From positions 46,944,562 through 47,008,561 of the forward strand of contig NC_063168.1 in NCBI RefSeq assembly GCF_023159225.1: DNA of 64,000 nucleotides, given 5' to 3'. The DNA comes from Perognathus longimembris pacificus. Taxonomy: Eukaryota > Chordata > Mammalia > Rodentia > Heteromyidae. A model generated the notes under the pieces. The model saw only the letters and a program-made list of their open reading frames with translations. It was not told where the DNA came from and ran no database searches. The first letter of the stretch is position 1; every line of letters starts with the position of its first letter. Made by a program: the position numbers and the translations under genes. Shown piece after piece: positions 21,443 through 33,170 of this stretch.

Positions 21443-22695
21443 GAAATGGAAAATAAAATAGTAGTAGGTACTTTGCTTAGTTATTAGAGGAATGAGTAGC
21501 CTACATGGTACATAAAACACTTAAACCCACTCACTCCATGATGAACTTGCAGGAAGGTTTGCCTCTGCTATTTGATAATGAACGTGAACCTTGTTTCACT
21601 ACTGACTTCTCACACAATTCCCTCCCTCCCAACTATACTTCAGTGCCAATGTGGAGTCCTTTGCCATCCCTAAGAATGGAGCCTGCTCTAGGTCAGCCTA
21701 GGCTGGTTGCAATGAATTAGACAACGTGCTAAGATGCTAAGATGCTAATGTGCTAATGGCTAATAAGAGCAGACACAAGGAGAAGCCAGAAAGAGATGGA
21801 GTGGGTGGGCACAGAAAGGGAAGTTGGGATAAAGAATACACACTTCATGGATGTCATGGTTTTCTTGGACCTTCACAACTGAGGCAGTTAAACAGCCTCT
21901 GTCATTTGAACTGCCTCTCTTCACTGTAACTTCTCCTGGAGACTTGGGACCCATTTTTCTGAGCAGCCAGACTAGGGATAGTAGGAGTTTCTGGAAAGCC
22001 GAATGTTCCTTTGGGACCCAGAAGGCAAGGAAGAGCACCAGGCATCAATCAACAAGGCAGCCAGAGACTGCAGTCCACGTCCTGGCATCACTATTTCATT
22101 CATACAAAGGTCTCAGCATGTATCTGTGGCAGGCAGAGGTCCCTGGGGAGAAGGGGATATCAATTCACCCCTCAAGGACCTAGCAGGCCTGTGAGACTCT
22201 TGGCCCTTGGGTGATGCCAAAACTGCTTAGCTTTTGCCAAAAGTTCTGTCAGTCAAGCACCTTTTCCCCAATCAGAGGCAGCCATCGTGATGATTTCTAT
22301 TCTTGTAGCTTGGTTTGTTTCCGCTCTGGAATTCTGTGTTACTGCCTCAGTAATGATGGCTTTTTCATTGCTAAATAAAAATCCTGATCGTGTCATACTT
22401 TTGTAAGTACTAGAAATGTCTTATACTGGAAAGTTAAAAAATAAAATGATTAGGGCATATCCTGGACAAACTTTACCTAAAATCTTCTCCAGACTCACAA
22501 TGAATCAGGACCTATACATTGAAGCTGCTTGAAATAATGACATGGGAAGATACCACCTTAGGGAATTTGATTTTGACTGGAAATTCCAACAACATGTTGA
22601 TTATAGCTATGATTTGCCAAATTTTCAACCTTCATTCTTAGTTTTATTATCATGAACTTTCCTAAAAGGAAATCTTCTCCCAGATTCACAGCCCT
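21443..22695. other. unassigned stretch with a short GATGCTAA minisatellite
   Basis: No gene or named repeat is recognised. At 21727-21768 about four imperfect copies of GATGCTAA/GTGCTAA occur in tandem. Confidence 0.4.
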
Positions 22696-22699
22696 TCAT

Positions 22700-22760
22700 A
22701 ACCGGCCCAGTTCTCCCCTCCTCTCCCCTCCCCTTCCCTCCCCTCCCCTCCCCTCCCCTT
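22700..22760. repeat. (CCCCT)n pyrimidine tract
   Basis: CTCCCCTCC units are repeated. A related pyrimidine-rich patch lies at 22908-22945. Both give the proline- and serine-rich spurious frames seen here. Confidence 0.9.
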
Positions 22761-24299
22761 GCTAGTTTGGCTCTATAGCTTAAACAAAGATGTCCCTTCT
22801 CTCCCCACCAGGCTGCCTCTCCCTTGGCCTCTCCACAGGAGACTGCTTCCCTGCCTACCTCTAACTCCTCCATGGTGCTTCCTCAATATCCTCCTTGGGG
22901 CCAAAACCTCCCCTCTCCCCCCCTCCCCTCCCCTCTCCTCTCCATCAAGTTCATGTTTCACATTTTCATGGGGCTTTCTTTGCCCTGTTTTGGTACTTCT
23001 CTCCTAAAATGAAGAGACCTTAGCTCTTCAACTAGATCCTGGGATTCTTGAGGACAAGCAAAGCATTAACAAGAAGATATTGGAGAGTTGCAGCAAGGAA
23101 TAAACATCTATATGATTGAAAGAAAATGAAAAATGTCCTCTGGGTGAATCCTAGCAAGAACCAAAGTCATGGTTTTTTAGATAACAACCGAAGTGAATGG
23201 AGGCAGCTGCAGTAGCTTCTGTGGAAGCATTTTATTTGCCAATTTTTCCATTTCTTTGACTACTCTCAGATTTGGGAGAAAGTGAGACAAATCTAAAAAT
23301 TAAGACTCAGTGAGTCTGAAGCAGGGCTCAAAAGCTTGCTTCCCAGTTGCTGGAAAATGCTAACAGAAGTGGCAATGGATCCCAAAAAGAAAAATGCCAC
23401 TTGTGACCAGTGAACAGAGTAGAATATCAAACATCTACCCCTCAAGCGAGCATGCAGCATAAAATCTGCTCTAGTTAATTCAAGTCTCCATCACTGGGAG
23501 GTGGCCTTAAACCATAAGAAAGTCATTTTGATACCACTGACGATGAACATGAAGTTTTAAAATGCAGACAGAGGTAGAGTTCCAAAGAGGAAGAAGATGA
23601 CAGGCAGCAGCAGAAAGCACAATTACAGGCAGAGACTTACATCTTGGGCCTGTGTTTCATAGAACATTGCCCAATGGTAAGCTTCTGCTCCTGGAAGGAG
23701 CACACAGTAAGACAAAGTTCATAGTGCAGCCTTAGAAGTGTGCATGTGCGTGTGTGTGCACATGCATGTGCACATGAATGCAGAGACATTTTTCTTACAT
23801 TTTACATCTAAAGATTTAACCACAGGACAGCTGCTGACAGGATGATGCCATGAGAACTAGTATTCTTGAGCACAACAAATGAGAGTCCTGAGCATAAAGG
23901 ATCTGAAAGTCATTCCAGCACTTTGAGCTTCAATTGAAAATAAACAAACAGCCCAGCATACCCAAGGACCAAAAGAGCCAAGCAGCAGCCTGCAAGCACA
24001 CCCTGCCTGATGGGCCCAGCACAAGACTATTTATATTTGTAATCCAATTTGGATGGGGAAGGCGCATGAAAATAAATTGATTATCTTGAAACTGTAAGAG
24101 CAAAATTCGCCAAGACAAAAAGTAATGAAATAATAAAGAGGAAGTACCTGACTGGGTCATCTGAGGGGATGTTTCTCATGAACTGTTTCTAACCCACTGT
24201 GCTTTCTGGATTCACACAAGAGGAAATTGTGGCTGGCTCACGACTTGCTAGAAATCATATACTAGCTTATAGGGAGCGGTTTGCTGAGTTGTTTCCCCT
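22761..24299. other. unassigned non-coding stretch
   Basis: It includes the pyrimidine patch at 22908-22945 and a TG/CA-rich patch at 23743-23780. No gene or named repeat is recognised. Confidence 0.4.
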
Positions 24300-24302
24300 T
24301 CA

Positions 24303-24382
24303 CTGTGTGTGTGCGTGTGTGTATGTGTGTGTGTGTGTGTATGCATGCACATGCGTCTGTGTCTCTGTGTATATATTTGAAT
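24303..24382. repeat. imperfect (GT)n microsatellite
   Basis: TGTGTGTGCG and TGTGTATG units alternate, with some TCTGTG. Confidence 0.9.
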
Positions 24383-24620
24383 GTATACATAATCAACCAA
24401 AAACACACTCAAGAGACCATATTACAGGGAGTTGATTATCCCAACTTAGTTTATGACTTGTGAGAGAGAAAAGTAGTTACTTCATGAGAAACAACCATCC
24501 TTCCCAAATCTAAACAAAAGCACACATTATCCTGAAAAACACTGGCCTTCTATCTTAGGTCTCACTTATCCCCTATTCCAAGCTGGATTCAACTCTGCCT
24601 TTCTGAGGTCACAATAACCA
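24383..24620. other. unassigned non-coding stretch
   Basis: Nothing is recognised. Confidence 0.4.
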
Positions 24621-24740
24621 CCATTGATTAAACATTCAATGCATACCACACCACAGGCTAGAGATGTACCGTTGAGAATGTCCATGACAGCTCTGGATAG
24701 GGATGGTCAGCCCATTTTAAAGATAAAGAAGCTGGAGATT
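24621..24740 (-). mobile_element. MIR: probable MIR fragment
   Basis: 'cattcaatgcataccacacc' and 'cagcccattttaaagataaa' fit a decayed reversed MIR. The middle is poorly preserved. Confidence 0.45.
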
Positions 24741-24741
24741 G

Positions 24742-24927
24742 AGGCTGGAGATGTGGCTTAGTGGTAGAGTTCTTGCCTAGCATTCATGAAGCCCTGGGTT
24801 CCATTCTTCAGTACCACATACACAGAAAAAGCTGGAAGTGGTGCTGTTCAAGTAGTAGAGTGCTAGCCTTGAGCAAAAGCTCAGGGGCAGTGCTCAGGCC
24901 CTGAGTTCAAGCCCCAGGACTGGAAAA
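24742..24927 (+). mobile_element. ID-dimer SINE (older subfamily)
   Basis: The head 'aggctggagatgtggcttag' with B box 'ggttccattct' is followed by the shared tail module ending in 'caggactggaaaaaag'. Head variants (TTAG, TGGTAGAG) are closer to the generic ID consensus than the dimers near 9.3 and 12.7 kb. Confidence 0.93.
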
Positions 24928-25166
24928 AAGGGGGGGGGGAGGAGAAAGAAGAGGAAGAGGAGGAGGAGGAGGAGGAGGAGGAGGAGGAGGAAGAAGAGGA
25001 AGAAGAAGGAGGAGGAGGAGGAGGAGGAGGAGGAGGAGAGGAAGAGGAAGAGGGAGGAGGAGGAGGAGGAGGAGGAGGAGGAGGAGGAGGAGGAGGAGGA
25101 GGAGGAGGAGGAGGAGGAGGAGGAGGAGGAGGAGGAGGAGGAGGAGAAGGAGAAGGAGAAGAAGAC
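24928..25166. repeat. long (GGA)n tract
   Basis: About 240 bases are nearly pure purine, mostly GGA repeats with GAA interruptions, and begin in the tail of the preceding SINE. Such tracts can adopt intramolecular triplex or G-quadruplex-like structures. The proline- or leucine-rich frames on the minus strand are artefacts of the repeat. Confidence 0.97.
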
Positions 25167-25488
25167 AATCTAAATGACTTTCCCAATTTGGGATCCACAA
25201 TTTAAAGCTAAGGCCATTTGGAGTTTGTTCGATGGCACACAATGCCTGCATGGAAAGCACCTCATTCTCCAAGATCAACCAACACAGATGCCCAGAAAGC
25301 TAAACCCATCACTTCTTGCTGGGCCGACATTAGAAGGATGGACAAGAAAGTTGCATGAGGAGGCTTATTCAGGCTTTGGTAGCTTAGTCAACAAAGGAGA
25401 AATACCTCCTACTTCTCAGGCTGTCTAGATGAAGCTACTGGTTTTATCTCTGTGTATGCTATCATACATTGCATAAAAAAATTGATAA
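25167..25488. other. unassigned non-coding stretch
   Basis: Nothing is recognised. Confidence 0.4.
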
Positions 25489-25690
25489 GGGGCTAGGAAT
25501 GTGGCTTAGCGGTTGAGTGCTCGCCTAACATGCAAGAAGCCCTGGGTTCAATTCCTCAACACCATATAAACAGAAAAGGCCTCAAGTAGCACTGTAGCTC
25601 AAGAGGTAGAGTATGAGCCTCGGGCAAAAAAGAAGCCAGGGACAGTGTTCAGTCCCTGAGCCCAAGCCCCAGGACTGGGACGTAAAAAAT
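25489..25690 (+). mobile_element. ID-dimer SINE
   Basis: The head 'ggggctaggaatgtggctta' with B box 'ggttcaattcc' leads into the shared tail, ending at 'caagccccaggactggga'. It is moderately diverged. Confidence 0.93.
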
Positions 25691-25692
25691 AA

Positions 25693-25910
25693 ACTCAAAC
25701 AGCCATAGTTAAAGACTAGACTCCAACCTCACTTCCACTGATCACCAAGAGATCCTGGGAAATGATGTGCACTATCTAGGGTTCAGATTATTTTGTTTGA
25801 AAGTAAAGGGACTTGATAGGGAAGTAGATAAGGCAACACTAGGGACTAATCACCTTCTGTGGTTCCCTCTAGCAATGCAACTGATGATCCCAATTACTAT
25901 GAAAAATATC
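25693..25910. other. unassigned non-coding stretch
   Basis: Nothing is recognised. Confidence 0.4.
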
Positions 25911-25913
25911 CTT

Positions 25914-26145
25914 GGCAGGTGTCCGTGGCTCATGCCTATAATCCTATTTAGGAATCTAAATGAGATCTGATGATGGCAGCTCAAAGCCAGCCCAGGCAAG
26001 AAAATCTATGAGACTCTTACCTTCAATTAGTGACCACAAAAGCTGAAGTGGAGCTTTGGTTCAAGTGGGAAAGCACTTGCTTTGAGCAAAAATTCTCAGG
26101 GACAGTTCCCAGGCCCTGAATTTAAGCCCCAGTACTGACACACAG
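25914..26145 (+). mobile_element. composite B1/ID-type SINE
   Basis: The B1-like head 'ggcaggtgtccgtggctcat' is followed by the linker 'cttcaattagtgaccacaaa' and the tail 'ggttcaagtgggaaagcac', ending at 'aagccccagtactgacacac'. A short GGGA-rich patch follows at 26160-26187. Confidence 0.9.
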
Positions 26146-26187
26146 GAAGTAAGAAAGGAAAGAGAGATGAGGGAGGGAGGGAGGGAA

Positions 26188-26288
26188 AACAACTCCCCAC
26201 CCCATAATACCTCAGACTCCTAAGAACTCAAGAAAGTAATGATTAAAAACAACTTCTTTTGAATATTTCTGAAAGCTTAAAGGAAAGC

Positions 26289-26289
<1 letters not shown>
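26188..26289. other. unassigned non-coding stretch
   Basis: Nothing is recognised. Confidence 0.4.

Positions 26290-26330
<41 letters not shown>
26290..26330. repeat. (AT)n microsatellite
   Basis: This is a pure AT run of about 20 units. Confidence 0.95.
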
Positions 26331-26338
<8 letters not shown>

Positions 26339-27335
26339 AAAATTACTAAGCCAAGAGAGTAACTGAAAAAATCAGGTTGAGTTCTTTTAATGTCATATCA
26401 GTGTTGTGGAGGACCCATATAAATTGCTGGTGATGAGCGACCCTGTGTTCCAAGTCTTTAATTAATAGAAATTAGCTAACAATTTTCGAGAAGGAGCACA
26501 ATTAATTCCCATGGTGGGGGAGGGGAAGCTAGTCAAAGACATTAAAGAGGTCAGTATGATGAGCATTTAAGAAAAATATGGCTAAAGATGGGCTCCCAGG
26601 AGTAGGAAGGGGAATGTGAGATTCAGAGATTTCTAAATTAAATGATTCTTCTGCAGGAGTTTGTGGTAGATGTACAAGCTTTTCAAGAGCCCAGGAAATT
26701 TCTGAATGGTCTGATTTTCCAGGGCTCTGAGTTGAAGTAATTAAGCTGTCCTCGTGGTACATCCAGTGTCAATTGGCTGAATAGGCTGCGAAGTGGAAAG
26801 AAAAGCATTTTGGTAGTTCCCTTCTGAAAATGAAGATGTCTTACTTCCATGAAGAAGGAAGAAAGCAAGTGCATAACCACAGCCATAGGAAGCCATACAG
26901 CCTTCCACTTGTAAGAACTTGCTGTAGGACAACTCCAGCTGACCAGCAGGTAGGACCAGATGCCCCCAGGAGCCTCCATGAGTCCTATGAAGATGCAATC
27001 AACAGCAGCTAAGTTCCCTGGAAGCTAGCACCACAGAGGTTTGAGGATACCAAACCTACACCTAGGGAGAGCAAATCAAAGAGACTGCCCAGGAAGACGT
27101 GTCCTAGAGCCCACAGCCACTCTTGCCCTTGGGTCACCTCATTTCCTTGCTCAAGAAACGCCAGTCTTTGGATTCATCAGATCTGATTCTGTCCAACCCT
27201 AGTACTAGCTACCAATTTACAAGCAAACCAGTCACAAAGGAACAGGTTAAAAGCCACCATGGGGATCTCATCAGCAAAATATAAAGTGTAGGAAACCTTA
27301 CAGGACAAACGACTAGCTTCTTCAACAACAAATGG
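26331..27335. other. unassigned stretch; 26380-26510 may be a conserved element
   Basis: No gene or repeat is recognised. The part at 26380-26510 contains 'ctttaattaatagaaattag' and 'gcacaattaattcccatgg', dense ATTA cores without repeat signature. The rest is featureless. Confidence 0.3.
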
Positions 27336-27371
27336 AAAAAAAAAAAAACCACACACACACACACACACACA
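27336..27371. repeat. A-run followed by (CA)n
   Basis: Twelve A residues precede a CA run of about 11 units. Confidence 0.9.
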
Positions 27372-27574
27372 AAAGAGAAAGGAAGAAGTAGAAATCTATA
27401 GAGAAAATGAGACCTGAAATGAATCAACCAGCTACAATGCAGAGATCTTTTTCAAACAGCCACTCAAGCCTACCAGGGGCTGAGTTCAGAAGATAATTAG
27501 AAAATTTTAAACACTGGTTAGATGTTTGATTATATAAAGGAATTCATGTTTTTAATGAGATAATAGCATCATGG
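27372..27574. other. unassigned non-coding stretch
   Basis: Nothing is recognised. Confidence 0.4.
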
Positions 27575-27640
27575 GCATATATAAACATATACATATGTAT
27601 ACATATGAGGTAGATATATATATATGTTTATATATATTTA
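27575..27640. repeat. TA-rich simple sequence
   Basis: Imperfect ATAT, ACATAT and TATATATA units. Confidence 0.8.
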
Positions 27641-27654
27641 CAGATGTAATGTGT

Positions 27655-27805
27655 GATGTCTGGAACATTATTTTTAAATTTTTATTGTAAAGGTGATGAA
27701 CACAAGGGGTTACAGTTACATGATTCAGGTAATGAGTATATTTCCTTTGGAATAGTGCCATATTTCCTTTTGAATAGTGTAATTCCCTCCCTCATTCTCT
27801 TGGAG
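27655..27805 (-). mobile_element. L1: L1 3'-end fragment
   Basis: On the minus strand this reads 'ctcattacctgaatcatgta', 'actgtaaccccttgtgttca' and 'tcacctttacaataaaaatt'. This is the same 3' UTR end as the L1 at 8054-9280 and the 106-bp copy at 18507. The 5' end is truncated. Confidence 0.75.
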
Positions 27806-28611
27806 CTTTATTTTAAATAATTCAATTAGAGGGAAATGATAAAGAGGAGTAGAAATAAAAGAAAACTAGTCATATTAAAACTGAAGGAGGGAGGGGACAG
27901 CGATCTATCATACTGTCCTATTTTTTGCATATGGTTAAATGTTTTCATAGTAGAACTACTTTTATGGTAAAGATATAGTTAAATTTTTATAACAGACTAT
28001 AAAATATTTAGGATATAATCCTATTCACTCTTAATCACAGAATATATGCAAGTGTTAATTTATATTATTAATGTTTAATTTGCATTGCATATGAATGTAA
28101 CTTTTACATATAAATATAAACTAATATCTTCATATTATCAGCTTTGCAGATATACATAGATGCTCTTAGAGTAACCATGGGCTTAGTCCCAGTAAACCCA
28201 ATCCAAATTGGCAATAGTTCAAATCATAACACATTTAGTACACCTACCCAAACATCACACATTAGCCACATGGTAGAGTTCTGGTTGTTTTCTCTGGTGA
28301 TCACAGGACTGACTGGGAACTACAGTCCCTGCCCAGCACTGTGAGAGAGAAGCATAGCATCATTTCTAGCTCAGGAAATACACAAACTCAAAATTCAAAC
28401 TATACTTGCTACCAAATATATATTGCTTTCACATCATCATGCACCAAACATTTCTTGTAACATCTAAGTTTTTATGAACGTGATTGCTAAAAACCAAGCA
28501 TCTATATTAGTGTGAGAGGTGAGGGAGGGCCAGAAGGGTGGGGTAGGGGTAACAATGCTATTTGGTTGGTAATAAAGCTCCAGGTTCAGCTGATCCTGGA
28601 TTTCAATTTCA
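27806..28611. other. AT-rich unassigned stretch
   Basis: No gene or repeat is recognised. The part at 27900-28140 is strongly AT-rich. Confidence 0.4.
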
Positions 28612-28651
28612 CATACACACACACACACACGCACACACACACACACACACA
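28612..28651. repeat. (CA)n microsatellite
   Basis: CA run of about 19 units with one CG interruption. Confidence 0.95.
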
Positions 28652-29335
28652 CGTCTTTAAAGATTGTATACAACTTCTTAGGAACAACCTTTTCCCAACA
28701 GGGGCCAGTGTGGGCCATGATCAGATCCTTAGGACTCTATTATTGTCATCAGTGTTGCATTTCACATAAGCTTTCTTCCCCATTGGAAAGACCCTTGGTC
28801 ATTCTGCCGGTACCTCACCAAACCACAACCTCCTACTTCAGTGATGAGCCCAACCACAAAATTTTAACTGTTTTCTTCTAATTTCTGGGATAAAGTAGGA
28901 CTGGAGAAGAATGTTCTTTTTTGTTTGTTTGGTTTTTACTTTATGTACTTAGCATTGTAAACATGTCTTCCATCAAACATGTCTTCCATCAAAAACATAA
29001 AAAGAGCACAAGAGCAGACATAGCTTCACTCCTTGGAACCTTCCAACTAGTTTTCAAGGTCTCCGTATCTTAGATCTTCCCCCCCCCCCCCATTCCCTGA
29101 CACCTGACATGGGACAGGACTGACAGGCCATCCTTGCACACAAACTTCCTTCTTCCAGATTCTCATCCCCTAAGCAACCCTCCCCCCATGCCACCTTCCA
29201 CTCCCTACCCCTCTCCCTTTGCATCCAGGCTATTTCACTAGCTACCTCAGATGGAGGGGCCCTTGTTCTTTTGTAAACTGATCAGGACTGGCAATGCTTT
29301 GCCACCAAATCCGGATAATACCAATACTACCTAGG
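28652..29335. other. unassigned stretch with a perfect 16-bp tandem duplication
   Basis: The 16-mer acatgtcttccatcaa occurs head to tail at 28961-28976 and 28977-28992. A C-run lies at about 29080-29091. No gene is recognised. Confidence 0.5.
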
Positions 29336-29490
29336 TAGGTAGCTCACTATGTCTTTATTAAGTGCTCTATAAAGTTCTGACTTGCCTAACCTTTTTGAAC
29401 CTTGGTTTCTTCATTGGCAAAGTGGAAGTTAAGATATCTACTTCACTGGGCTGCTCTCAGGCATAGTCAAGGAAAAGTAGGTCAACTTCT
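29336..29490 (+). mobile_element. MIR: MIR SINE fragment
   Basis: 'cttgcctaacctttttgaac', 'cttggtttcttcattggcaa' and 'agtggaagttaagatatcta' follow the forward MIR core. Confidence 0.75.
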
Positions 29491-29574
29491 CCCATATGTC
29501 TCAAAGGTGCTGTCTGGTATATACAATTAGATCCTCTGGAACTCACAATCATATGTTTGTTATTCGAGGTTTTT

Positions 29575-29788
29575 GGAGGGCTGGGCTTGGGCTTGAATTC
29601 AGGGCCTAGGAGTTGGCCTTGAGCTTTATTGCTGAAGGCTAGTGCTCTACCACTTGAATCACAGTTGGCTAACTGGAGATTAGAATCTCACAAATTTTCC
29701 TGCCTGGGCTGGCTTTGAACTACCGCCTTCAGATCTCAACCCCCACAGTAGTTAAGATTACAGGCATGAGCCTCTTGCACCCAGCTTT
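29575..29788 (-). mobile_element. composite B1/ID-type SINE
   Basis: Reversed tail module ('tgggcttgaattcagggcct', 'gctctaccacttgaatcaca'), linker 'ggctaactggagattagaat' and B1-like head ending 'ggcatgagcctcttgcaccc'. Confidence 0.9.
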
Positions 29789-29950
29789 TAACCCTACATT
29801 TTAAAAGACTACAAGGGAGACTTGAAAAATTCACTGGGATCCATACACTAGGAAGAACACTGTGTCCAGAACTGCCCACTAGTTTAAATATTAATGATAG
29901 AAATCATGTACTGGGGTCAGGAGTAGTTCTAAAGGTCACACTTGAAACTC

Positions 29951-29965
29951 CCACTAGATGGCAGT
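29951..29965 (+). promoter_or_regulatory. CTCF-like motif
   Basis: The 15-mer ccactagatggcagt matches every position of the published degenerate CTCF core CCASYAGRKGGCRSY. Matches of this quality are much rarer than chance short motifs, but occupancy cannot be inferred from sequence alone. Confidence 0.45.
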
Positions 29966-30959
29966 ATTGCTTTCTTGCCATTATGCAAATAGAGGGGAGG
30001 GTCATCAGTAGAGAAATCAAGTGTCTTTCTGAAACAGATAATATCAAGGATGGAAATTTTCTATTACTTTCTCCTCTTAACAGTGAAATGGAGGTTAGTC
30101 TGAAAACATGCATCAACATAAAGGGACATCCACAAGTACTGATGATGAAATTCCAGGGAGGATCTTTAGTCTCTCTGTTGGGGGTGGGTAGAGACAGAGG
30201 GGAAAGGTGGCAAGTAGGTGAGTGAAAGGAATGCTGGTTGGAGGTGGAGGTTTCATTTCAAAGACAGAAGACCAGCCAGAAGTGAGGATTCTCTCAAAGT
30301 CCAAACGAGGACTCAACCTTCCTCATCTGAGAGGCAACCTGTGGCCACTGGGAATGGGGATCTCCCTGCAGGGACTCCTGTAGTACAAACTCCATGAACC
30401 TCAGGGGCCAGAAACAGCCCTCTTGGGAGTTCAGTCTCCAGAACAAAACATGACTGGAAGATAAAGGCCATGAGGCTGGAATTACATTTGGGATTCTTTG
30501 AACAGAATCACAGTGTATCAGGTATGGGAATGAGGTAGAAAGCAAGGAGCAGAGTATCATCATTAAGGCCTCACGTATGATTTTAGTTAGAGCATTTAAA
30601 TTAATATTTCTCACAGGCAGGTCAGTTAAAGCAAGTAATTGTGAGTAGACCACCTACAGGCAAATAGTAGGTTCAAGATCAAATTCCCTTGAGGAAAACC
30701 CTAGGAGATGATGTGAGTGAGAGAACCTGGGTTTGGTCCATTGATTAGGACAACTTTAAAAAGTTCTCCTTCATCGTTCAATCTGCAAGAGAATGCGTCT
30801 GCTCTCTTTTGTGGGAAATGGTGGTTTCAGTCCTCTCAGGTCAACAAGTACCACTGAAGACATACACATTCAAGTGCTGAAGCTTAAAGGGGATTCAAAT
30901 GATGATGCCTGACCTCTGATGGAAAGGCAGATCTCAGAGGCACAGGAGGAGTTTGTTTT
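29966..30959. other. unassigned non-coding stretch
   Basis: No gene or named repeat is recognised. The 119-codon minus frame at 30294-30653 has no family resemblance. Confidence 0.4.
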
Positions 30960-31400
30960 TTCAGAAGCTTTACTATTCCAGCCCAAAATATGCACAGAAT
31001 CCATCTAATGAATTATTCTGAAAAGGCTTCATTATAAATCTTAACTCCCCAGTGGTGAGGAAAGCCCCCCAGCTCTGTGTGCTGTCCAGAACTGCCAGTG
31101 CCTTCTCGCTCCTTTTTCTCCCATTCACTCCTGGCACAGAGGCTCCACATTCTCCAGAGTCCACAAGGAGTTGTGGTGCTCTGGGGCTGCAATCATATGA
31201 GATGGACAAGAAGGAGAGATGACCCTGAATGAAGACTCGAAGTATATGGAAAGCCTTCTGTCTTCTGGAAGCTTCCAAGGCCTGTACTTCTTTAGAACCC
31301 AATGTTCTGCAAAGTAGGTCTGATGCCCTAATTATTCCTCCCTTAGTAGCCAACAAGAGTGCTTCTCCTAGACTCTCTGGGTAAAATCATTTGCTTCCAA
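30960..31400. other. repeat-free block with a 127-codon minus-strand frame
   Basis: The minus frame 31356-30973 is open for 127 codons, but its translation resembles no family and no splice sites clearly bound it. The AT-rich edge at 30965-31050 has the texture of a conserved non-coding element. Either reading is weak. Confidence 0.2.
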
Positions 31401-31665
31401 AGTCTGAGCTATTAAAATTTTGTAATCAATTAACTAACCTGGCCCTTCAAGTTCAATCATGATGCCACTACTATCACAAAATGCCTATGATAAGTTGTAT
31501 ACCCTCACCTACCTAAGATTCAGCTTCAATTTGACTTACTCATATCCTACTTTTAATTCTTAACAACAGCATACATTGATAGAGTGCATTTTTACTTCTA
31601 AACTACCAACTGAGGAACCACACAGAACGTATAAGTCACATTTATGTTCCTGAGTTGTGGACTGA
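31401..31665. other. unassigned non-coding stretch
   Basis: Nothing is recognised. Confidence 0.4.
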
Positions 31666-31667
31666 TA

Positions 31668-31870
31668 ATAAAACTATACACTGTCACTTAATGATGGGGG
31701 TATGTTCTGAGAAATGTGTGGTCAGGCAATTTCATCATTGTAAAAACATTACAGTATGTGCTTGTACAAACTAAGCCAGCTAGGATATCGCCAGGCAATA
31801 CAGTCTTAAGGAACCACTCTCAGATATACAGCACATGGCCGTCGTGACCATTTTGTAGGGTATATCTAAT
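31668..31870 (+). mobile_element. old mammal-wide repeat, family not named
   Basis: 'cacttaatgatgggggtatg', 'ttctgagaaatgtgtggtca' and 'ggcaatttcatcattgtaaa' match a familiar ancient mammalian repeat whose consensus I recognise but cannot name with certainty. Confidence 0.55.
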
Positions 31871-32679
31871 CCCCATGAGTAGAGCAGAACTCCTTATATC
31901 AAAGGAATGAATTCACCTTTCACTGCATCTCTCTTAGCTTCCTACAGGATCTAAAGAGTAAGTCTTTCAAGAATGCATGGGTGTGAGCTCCTCCAGGAGG
32001 GGGCTCAAGTCTTTGCTGGGGATGACAAGAACAACAAGTCACCCTGGACCCCACTCCCCTGTAGGAAGCAACCTCTACACTTGGCTGGAGAGGGCAGGAT
32101 CCCAGGGGGTGGGGCTCCAGAACGCAGCGGCTGACAGGCAGGCACCTCTATGACTAACCAAACCTTGCAGTGGCTTGCTCTACCTCAAGCTTGGGCAAAA
32201 GCCAGCATGTGACTATTAAGTACCCATTTGAGTACAGTTAGGGCCACCCAAGACCTGAGGGGGAAAGAACAACAGGATAGGGGATGATGCTGAGGAAAAA
32301 AGAGAGGAAAATACTTGGAATAGTAGCACTACAGTCCAAGGCTCTGAGGCCAGACAGATTTGAGGTAAAACACACCTCTTTCCTGAATAGCTGGGGCTGA
32401 CAGTGGACATGCCATTTGTGTTTTTTAATTCTCCTTTTCTTTACAGGAAAGATGTGCAGACTGGATGAGAGAAGATATATACACTGTGCCTGGCACACAT
32501 TTCGTAGAGTCCATGACAATGCCCTTCTTCTGCTTTCTATGGACACAATCACTTTCGATTTAACTTCCAAAATGCAGGGTTTCCTCTAACACTAAATGCC
32601 TGGGAGAAAAAAATCTTTACTTCAGGAGTCAAACCACAGGAGTCCCAGTCATGACTTCCTCATGGACCTGACATGTGAT
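31871..32679. other. unassigned non-coding stretch
   Basis: No feature is recognised. A 110-codon minus frame at 32238-32570 is unsupported. Confidence 0.4.
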
Positions 32680-33125
32680 TTCATTCATTCATCAAATACC
32701 TACTTTGTGCCAGTTACTATTCTAGGTACTTGAAATACATTGGTAAATAAAAGAAAGTCCTCACAGAGCTTACATGATAACAGTAAATGAACCAAGTGCA
32801 TAACAGTTTAGAATGTGATGAGCACTTGGAACAAAAGAAGCAGCAGTCCAGGGGGAAGGGAAGGGGGATGGAGAGAGGACACTGGTTTTAAGTAGAACAT
32901 TCACAGTATGCCTCACTGTGGGGACCACCAGAGCAAAGGCTTGAAGGACAGAGTCAGATAAGAAGTAATTCAGACAGAAGGGCTATCCCATGCAAACATA
33001 GGAAATGGCCCAGTATGTCTCCGGAACAGCAAGAAGCCAGAAAAATGGTTTGAGGGTGCAAAATACAAAACAAGATCATGAGAGAGTGAGGAGCATAGAC
33101 TGGCTGGATCTCAAGGGACTATGGT

Positions 33126-33127
<2 letters not shown>

Positions 33128-33170
<43 letters not shown>

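Noticed and set aside
24881..25278. Proline- and leucine-rich minus-strand frames
   Set aside because: They are translations of the (GGA)n tract.
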